Shown here one piece after another: positions 5,574 to 9,664 of a stretch of 9,664 nucleotides of DNA. The notes beneath the pieces were generated by a model that was given only the letters and a program-made list of their open reading frames with translations, searched no databases and had not been told where the DNA came from. Source of the stretch: Phenylobacterium sp. (GTDB lineage Bacteria; Pseudomonadota; Alphaproteobacteria; Caulobacterales; Caulobacteraceae); contig JAQGIX010000014.1 of NCBI GenBank assembly GCA_028290925.1, positions 1 through 9,664 of the forward strand, in the 5' to 3' direction. The translations under genes were made by a program, and so were the position numbers. How positions within the stretch are numbered: the stretch's first letter is position 1; each line of letters opens with the position of its first letter.

Positions 5574-6164
5574 ATGGAACAAGCACCCACCCGTTGCGGC
5601 TGGCGCGGCATGGCCGGCGACCCGCTCTACGAAGCCTACCACGACGCCGAGTGGGGCGTGCCGGAGTACGAGTCCCGGGCGCTGTGGGAGAAGCTGGTGC
5701 TGGACGGCTTCCAGGCGGGGCTGGCCTGGATCACCATCCTGAGGAAGCGCGAGGCGTTCCGCGCGGCCTTCGACGGCTTCGATCCGGAGAAGGTCGCGGC
5801 CTATGGCGAGGCGGATAGGGCGCGGCTGATGGCCGAGGCCGGGATCGTCCGCTCCAACGCCAAGATCGACGCGGCCATCGGGGGCGCGAAGATCTATCTG
5901 GCCATGCGCGACCGCGGCGAGGACTTCTCGGCCTTCTGCTGGGGCTTCGTGGACGGCAAGCCGGTGCAGAACGGCTTCAGCGAGATCGGCCAGGTGCCGG
6001 CCCAGACGCCGCTGGCGGTGGAGGTCGCGGGAGCGCTGAAGGCCAAGGGCTTCAAGTTCGTGGGGCCGGTGATCGTCTACGCCTGGATGCAGGCGGTGGG
6101 CATGGTCAACGACCACCTGACCTGCTGCTTCCGGCAGGACCAGGTGAAGGGGATGACGCGATGA
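5574..6164 (+). CDS. tag: DNA-3-methyladenine glycosylase I
   Basis: The 196-residue protein matches E. coli Tag, the base-excision enzyme that removes 3-methyladenine from alkylated DNA. The N-terminus has RCGW (Cys8) and YHDAEWGVPE (His23). The core DGFQAGLAWITILRKREAFR (44-63) is the helix-hairpin-helix-type region with Trp52 in the base pocket. KGFKFVGPVIVYAWMQAVG leads to NDHLTCC, giving His181 and Cys185. Cys8, His23, His181 and Cys185 match the four zinc ligands of Tag in place and spacing. The conserved Glu of E. coli (Glu38) is Asp44, a change I believe is common in this branch. Length is close to the usual 185-195. Its stop overlaps the next start as ATGA. No LexA box is visible upstream. 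A later start at residue 13 would lose the zinc Cys8, so the first ATG is preferred. Confidence 0.93.
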   Translation: MEQAPTRCGWRGMAGDPLYEAYHDAEWGVPEYESRALWEKLVLDGFQAGLAWITILRKREAFRAAFDGFDPEKVAAYGEADRARLMAEAGIVRSNAKIDAAIGGAKIYLAMRDRGEDFSAFCWGFVDGKPVQNGFSEIGQVPAQTPLAVEVAGALKAKGFKFVGPVIVYAWMQAVGMVNDHLTCCFRQDQVKGMTR

Positions 6165-6298
6165 GGTGGGTCCTGATCTTCGTCACCTGCGCCCTGCTGG
6201 CCGGCTGCGACCACCTCTACGGCGGATTCGACGGTGGCCGAGCGGTCTCGCGGGAGCGGGCGCCTGAGCCGGCCCACATCTCGCCGGTCGCGGCGTAG
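6161..6298 (+). CDS. Small 45-residue lipoprotein
   Basis: The reading frame begins MRWVLIFVTCALLAGCDHL and ends in HISPVAA. It has one basic residue, a hydrophobic segment (3-14) and a perfect lipobox LAGC with the lipidated Cys16. The mature part would be only about 30 residues, polar and Pro/Arg/Glu-rich. Asp at +2 after Cys would, by the E. coli rule, favour retention in the inner membrane; it is uncertain whether that rule holds here. The start overlaps the tag stop by 4 bases (ATGA), so translation is coupled. The stop at 6296-6298 leaves 4 bases to an in-frame GTG of rnhB. I do not recognise a family. The lipobox and spacing argue for a real gene, but it is short and no homologue can be checked here. 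Confidence 0.6.
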   Translation: MRWVLIFVTCALLAGCDHLYGGFDGGRAVSRERAPEPAHISPVAA

Positions 6299-6320
6299 GC
6301 CCGTGGCGCGCGGTCCCACC

Positions 6321-6980
6321 ATGATCCTGGAGAGGGCCTTCATCGGCGGGCCGGTCTGCGGCGTCGATGAGGCCGGGCGCGGGCCGTGGGCCGGGCCGGT
6401 GAGCGCCGGCGCGGTGATCCTCGACAGCAATCCGCGGCGGATCCCCAAGGGCCTGGACGATTCCAAGAAGCTGTCGGCCAAGACCCGCGAGGCCCTGGAG
6501 CTGGAGATCAAGGCCAAGGCGGTGGCCTGGGGCGTCGGCTTCGCCTCGGTGGAGGAGATCGCGTCACTCAACATCCTGCACGCCACGGGGCTGGCCATGC
6601 GCCGGGCGGTGGAGGCCCTGGCGGTGGCGCCGGCCTTCGCCCTGGTTGACGGCAACTACCGCTTCGCCCTGCCGTGCGAGGTCAAGACGGTGGTGGGCGG
6701 CGACGGGAAATCGAAATCCATCGCCGCGGCCTCGATCCTGGCCAAGGTGGCCCGCGACCGGCTGATGATGGAGATGGACGGGCTCTATCCCGGCTATGGG
6801 TTCGCCAGCCACAAGGGCTACCGCGCGCCGATCCATGCCGAGGCGCTGCTGATGCTGGGTCCCTGCGAGATTCACCGCCTGAGCTGGGGCCCGGTGAAGC
6901 TCGCCCTGATGGGCAAGGACCCGCTGCTGGCCTTCGCCGACGTGGCCCAGGACGAGCTGCCGTTCGGCGCGGCGGACTAG
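6321..6980 (+). CDS. rnhB: Ribonuclease HII
   Basis: The 219-residue protein cleaves the RNA strand of RNA-DNA hybrids and removes single ribonucleotides from DNA. CGVDEAGRGPWAGPV (13-27) gives the catalytic Asp16 and Glu17. Also present are LDDSKKLS, LVDGNYRF with Asp110, AAASILAKVARDRLM with Asp146, and GYGFASHKGY near the C-terminal part. These are the standard RNase HII motifs in order. The frame stays open back to 6234, but those residues are Arg/Ser-rich and overlap the lipoprotein gene. An in-frame GTG at 6303 (start VARGPTMILE) lies 4 bases after the lipoprotein stop and is a fair alternative to the ATG at 6321. Neither has a good Shine-Dalgarno, so coupling to the preceding gene is likely. 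It is the last gene of the ygfZ-tag group. The rnhB-ccrM neighbourhood fits Caulobacter-type genomes. Confidence 0.93.
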   Translation: MILERAFIGGPVCGVDEAGRGPWAGPVSAGAVILDSNPRRIPKGLDDSKKLSAKTREALELEIKAKAVAWGVGFASVEEIASLNILHATGLAMRRAVEALAVAPAFALVDGNYRFALPCEVKTVVGGDGKSKSIAAASILAKVARDRLMMEMDGLYPGYGFASHKGYRAPIHAEALLMLGPCEIHRLSWGPVKLALMGKDPLLAFADVAQDELPFGAAD

Positions 6981-7049
6981 CGGACCAGAGCAGTCGCTTA
7001 ACCACTTCGATTTACCGTGCGGCTTCCTTCGCCGCTCGGAAAGAGCTCC

Positions 7050-9305
7050 ATGTTCGCCGTCCTGATCTGCGTGCTGCAGGGCCACGATCTGCGCCTGGTC
7101 GCCGTCGCGGCGGTGATCTGCGCCGTCGCCTGCGCGGCCGGCTTCGGCTTCCACCGTCGTAGCCAGCGGACCGCGGACGCCACCCGCTGGGCCTGGGCGG
7201 CGCTCACCGGCCTGGTCGTCGGCTGCGGCGTCTGGGCGACCCATTTCACAGCCATGCTGGCCTACCAGCCGAGCCTTTCGATCCACTACGAGGTCTGGGC
7301 GACCGCCGCCTCCCTGGCCATGGCGGTGATCGGGACCGGGGTCGGCTTCGCGGTGCCGGTGCGCGATCCGACCGCCCGCGGCGCCCTGGCGGGCGGGGCG
7401 TTCACCGGGCTCAGCATCGCGGCCATGCACTACACCGGCATCGCCGCGGTGCGGGCGCAGGCGCACATCGCGTGGGACCTGCCCTATGTGGCGGCCTCGC
7501 TGGTGCTCGGCGTCGCCGGCGGCATGGCGGCGTTTGCCGCCCATCGCCGGCTGACCGGCTGGAAGGCCGCGGCCGCCGCGCCGGCGCTGCTGGTGCTGGG
7601 CATCGTCAGCCTGCATTTCACGGCCATGACGGCGGTGATCCTCAGGCCCGACCCGACCGTGGTCGTCGCCGGCGAAGCCATCGGTCGCGGCGTGCTGGCC
7701 GCGGCCACCATCGGCCTGGCGAGCCTGATCCTGGCGGCCGCCGTGAGCCTGATCTGGATGGAGCGGCTGGGGCGACGCTCGACCTTCAGCAACCTGCGCG
7801 GCGCGCTGGACGTGGTCCCGGCAGGCCTCGCCTTCTACGATTCAAGCAGCCGGCTGATCGCCTGGAACGAAGCCTTCGCGGTCCTGATGGCCGGTTGCGG
7901 CGTCACCGTCGCGGCGGGACTGGATCGCCGGACCTTCATCCTCGCCGCGCATCGCGCCGGCTGGTTCGATAGCGACCCGGAAGGTCGCGATCGCCGAATG
8001 GAGGAGATCGAGGCGCGCCGCTCCGGCTCCTCGGAGATGCAGCTTCCCGACGGGCGCTGGCTGCGCCACGAGTCGTTCCAGACCGCCGATGGCGGCGGCG
8101 TCACCGTCTTCAACGATGTGACGGAGCAAAGGGAAACCGCCTGGAGGTTGGCCGCCGCGCGCGACAGCGCCGAGGCCGCCAACCGCGCCAAGAGCGAATT
8201 CCTCGCCAATATGAGCCACGAGATCCGCACCCCGCTGAACGGCGTGCTGGGCGTGGCCGACCTGCTCGACCACACGCGCCTGTCGCGCCGCCAGCGCGAG
8301 CTGGTGGGCGTCATCCGCCAGTCGGGCAGCTTGCTGAACGCGCTGCTCGCCGACCTGCTCGACCTGGCCCGCGTGGAAGCCGGCGTCGCCGAGTTCCGGC
8401 CCGAGCGGACCGATATCGGCGCCCTGGCGGCCTCGGTGCGCGACCTGTTCGCCGGTTCCGCCGAAGCCAAGGGCCTGACGCTGACCGCGCACATCGCGCC
8501 GGGCGCCGAGGCCGACGCGATCTGCGACCCCGTCCGGCTGCGCCAGGTGCTCGGCAACCTGCTGAGCAACGCCATCAAGTTCACCGAGGCCGGGGAGGTG
8601 GTGCTCTCGGTGACCCGCGACGGCCCGGCCCTGGGCTTCGAGGTCCGCGACACCGGCCCCGGGTTCGACGCGGGCCTGAAGGCCACCTTGTTCCAGCGCT
8701 TCCGGCAGGGCGACGCCACCTCGACCCGCAAGCACGGCGGCGCCGGCCTGGGGCTGGCCATCTGCGACGAATATGTCCGCCTGATGGGCGCGGAGCTGAG
8801 CTGCGTCAGCGCGCCCGGCGCGGGCGCGGCCTTCAGCTTCATCCTGCAGGCGCCCGCCCTGGCCTCGAAGCCGCAAGCGCCGGCCGCGGCGCCCGGCCCG
8901 TTCCCGCATGCCGAGGGCTACCGGGTGCTGGTGGTCGACGACAATGCGGTCAACCGCCAGGTGCTGCAGCTGGTGCTGGAAAGCGCCGAGATCGAGCACG
9001 CCTCCGCCGAGGACGGCGCCCAGGCGGTGGAGGCCATGATGAGCGGCGACTTCGACGCCGTGCTGATGGACATCCAGATGCCGGTGATGGACGGCCTGGA
9101 GGCCACCCGCCGCATCCGCGCCTGGGAGCGCAAAGCCGCCCGGCCCCGCGCGCCGATCTACATCGTCTCGGCCAACTGCCTGAAGGAACATGTGGACGCC
9201 GGCCGCGCCGCCGGCGCCGACGGCCATCTCAACAAGCCGATCTCGGTGGTCGAGCTGCTGGGGGCGCTGCAGCCGCATGTGGCGGCGGGCCGGCTCGCCG
9301 CCTAG
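7050..9305 (+). CDS. MHYT-PAS hybrid histidine kinase with receiver domain
   Basis: The 751-residue inner-membrane sensor begins with a seven-helix MHYT domain (about 1-235). Its three signature sites are ATHFTAM (His65), AMHYTGI (His127) and LHFTAM (His189), exactly 62 residues apart. MHYT domains have been proposed to sense a diatomic gas through a metal; this is unproven. A PAS-like segment follows (about 250-360), then HisKA with SHEIRTPLNG (phospho-acceptor His390). The HATPase has an N box LGNLLSNAIKF, DTGPGF and GGAGLGLAI (about 490-605). After a Pro/Ala linker comes a receiver (about 628-745) with VVDDN (Asp630, Asp631), phospho-acceptor Asp674 in LMDIQMPVMDG, and Lys729. There is no Hpt domain, so a separate phosphotransferase is needed. 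The ATG at 7050 follows GGAAAGAG at good spacing. An upstream in-frame GTG at 7017 would add 11 residues and is disfavoured. Its partner and output are unknown. Confidence 0.92.
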   Translation: MFAVLICVLQGHDLRLVAVAAVICAVACAAGFGFHRRSQRTADATRWAWAALTGLVVGCGVWATHFTAMLAYQPSLSIHYEVWATAASLAMAVIGTGVGFAVPVRDPTARGALAGGAFTGLSIAAMHYTGIAAVRAQAHIAWDLPYVAASLVLGVAGGMAAFAAHRRLTGWKAAAAAPALLVLGIVSLHFTAMTAVILRPDPTVVVAGEAIGRGVLAAATIGLASLILAAAVSLIWMERLGRRSTFSNLRGALDVVPAGLAFYDSSSRLIAWNEAFAVLMAGCGVTVAAGLDRRTFILAAHRAGWFDSDPEGRDRRMEEIEARRSGSSEMQLPDGRWLRHESFQTADGGGVTVFNDVTEQRETAWRLAAARDSAEAANRAKSEFLANMSHEIRTPLNGVLGVADLLDHTRLSRRQRELVGVIRQSGSLLNALLADLLDLARVEAGVAEFRPERTDIGALAASVRDLFAGSAEAKGLTLTAHIAPGAEADAICDPVRLRQVLGNLLSNAIKFTEAGEVVLSVTRDGPALGFEVRDTGPGFDAGLKATLFQRFRQGDATSTRKHGGAGLGLAICDEYVRLMGAELSCVSAPGAGAAFSFILQAPALASKPQAPAAAPGPFPHAEGYRVLVVDDNAVNRQVLQLVLESAEIEHASAEDGAQAVEAMMSGDFDAVLMDIQMPVMDGLEATRRIRAWERKAARPRAPIYIVSANCLKEHVDAGRAAGADGHLNKPISVVELLGALQPHVAAGRLAA

Positions 9306-9322
9306 CGATCCGCTCGGCCCGC
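9285..9322 (+). terminator. Hairpin across the kinase stop codon
   Basis: GCGGGCCG (9285-9292) and CGGCCCGC (9315-9322) pair perfectly over 8 bp around a 22-base loop containing the kinase TAG. It is followed at once by TTAATCTCTCGTT, which is only moderately T-rich. It may terminate kinase transcription before the ccrM promoter. The long loop and weak T-run keep confidence low. Confidence 0.3.
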
Positions 9323-9341
9323 TTAATCTCTCGTTGACCAT
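9323..9341 (+). promoter_or_regulatory. CtrA-like binding site in front of ccrM
   Basis: TTAA (9323-9326), seven bases, then TTGACCAT (9334-9341) matches the CtrA box TTAA-N7-TTAACCAT with one mismatch. It lies about 70-85 bases before the ccrM start. In Caulobacter crescentus CtrA activates ccrM late in the cell cycle. TTGACC could also serve as the -35 element; the matching -10 around 9357-9368 is not clear. Confidence 0.6.
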
Positions 9342-9376
9342 GTCCATCAACGGGGCCTTCACCATAAGTAGCGAAG

Positions 9377-9381
9377 GATTC
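9377..9381. promoter_or_regulatory. GANTC methylation site in the ccrM leader
   Basis: GATTC, the only GANTC in the 9306-9408 gap, lies between the CtrA-like box and the ccrM start. CcrM methylates the A of GANTC, and in C. crescentus methylation of GANTC sites in the ccrM leader helps shut the promoter off. The same feedback here is inferred. Confidence 0.5.
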
Positions 9382-9408
9382 AATCTCTTGGCTTCAAGGG
9401 GTTCGAGT

Positions 9409-9664
9409 ATGGGCGTGGTCGCCGACACCATCATCCAGGGCGAGTGCCTGGCGGAGCTGAAGAAGCTGCCGGACGGCTGCGTCGACCTGGTGTTCGCCGA
9501 TCCGCCCTACAACCTGCAGCTTGGCGGCGACCTGCTGCGGCCCGACAACTCCAAGGTCGACGCGGGCGACGACGACTGGGACCGGTTCGAGAGCTTCGAG
9601 ACCTTTGACGCCTTCACCAAGGACTGGGTGTTCCTGTGCCGCCGGGTGCTGAAGGACGATGGCG
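9409..9664 (+). CDS. ccrM: Cell-cycle DNA adenine methyltransferase CcrM (5' part only)
   Basis: The first 85 codons are present and the frame is cut by the window end. CcrM methylates adenine in GANTC, acts on the new strand near the end of replication, and couples methylation state to transcription through GcrA and other factors. The beta-class catalytic motif DPPY (31-34) stands near the N-terminus, followed by NLQLGGDLLRPDNSKVDAG, a stretch I recognise as nearly diagnostic of CcrM. The acidic DDDWDRFESFE and CRRVLKDDG continue the known alignment. AdoMet-binding and C-terminal DNA-binding parts lie beyond the edge; the family is about 350-360 residues, so roughly a quarter is seen. AAGGGG (9396-9401) is a good Shine-Dalgarno, 7 bases before the ATG. 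A CtrA-like box and a GANTC site lie upstream. Confidence 0.95.
   Translation, partial: MGVVADTIIQGECLAELKKLPDGCVDLVFADPPYNLQLGGDLLRPDNSKVDAGDDDWDRFESFETFDAFTKDWVFLCRRVLKDDG

Noticed and set aside
6998..7016. TTAACC-N7-TTTACC direct repeat before the kinase, considered as a CtrA site
   Set aside because: The first half resembles a CtrA half site, but the second begins 13 bases later instead of 11 and reads TTTA. It could bind another regulator; support is too thin to list as a feature.
7842..9434. Open minus-strand frame of 530 codons opposite the kinase
   Set aside because: It is antisense to HisKA, HATPase and receiver motifs, is of biased composition, and runs into the ccrM start. It is a shadow frame.

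Overview
The window (about 70% G+C by eye) reads as the chromosome of an alphaproteobacterium of the Caulobacter/Phenylobacterium group. The main evidence is the 3' end: the start of ccrM, the cell-cycle GANTC adenine methyltransferase, preceded by a CtrA-like box and a GANTC site. A perfect alphaproteobacterial LexA box (GTTC-N7-GTTC) and two likely leaderless starts agree with this. No transposase, phage gene, CRISPR array, tRNA or rRNA is visible.

Left part (1-3516): a conserved hypothetical coiled-coil gene leaves the window at the left edge on the minus strand and starts directly behind a LexA box, so it is probably an SOS gene. A 400-base gap follows, filled with GC-rich inverted repeats and a candidate promoter. 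A plus-strand gene for an RTX (calcium-binding nonapeptide repeat) protein without an enzymatic domain comes next. It converges, 8 bases apart, on a dihydroorotase-like amidohydrolase.

Middle (3509-6980): the amidohydrolase is the second gene of a minus-strand pair whose first gene is a family-9 (heptosyltransferase-type) glycosyltransferase. The two overlap by 8 bases, and a small tandem duplication lies at the junction. Divergent from them is a plus-strand run: ygfZ (folate-binding Fe-S maintenance protein), tag (3-methyladenine glycosylase I), a 45-residue lipoprotein that overlaps tag by 4 bases, and rnhB (RNase HII). ygfZ carries about 30 residues encoded by a palindromic repeat pair inserted in frame; a related copy lies in the gap left of the RTX gene.

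Right part (7050-9664): a membrane MHYT-PAS-histidine kinase-receiver hybrid lies between rnhB and ccrM. ccrM is cut by the window end after 85 codons. The housekeeping theme is DNA and nucleic-acid maintenance (an SOS gene, tag, rnhB, ccrM) beside envelope functions (glycosyltransferase, lipoprotein, RTX protein). No complete new defence or mobile system is seen. The most unusual items are the repeat translated inside ygfZ, the LexA-controlled unknown gene and the missing metal-ligand histidine in the dihydroorotase-like protein.
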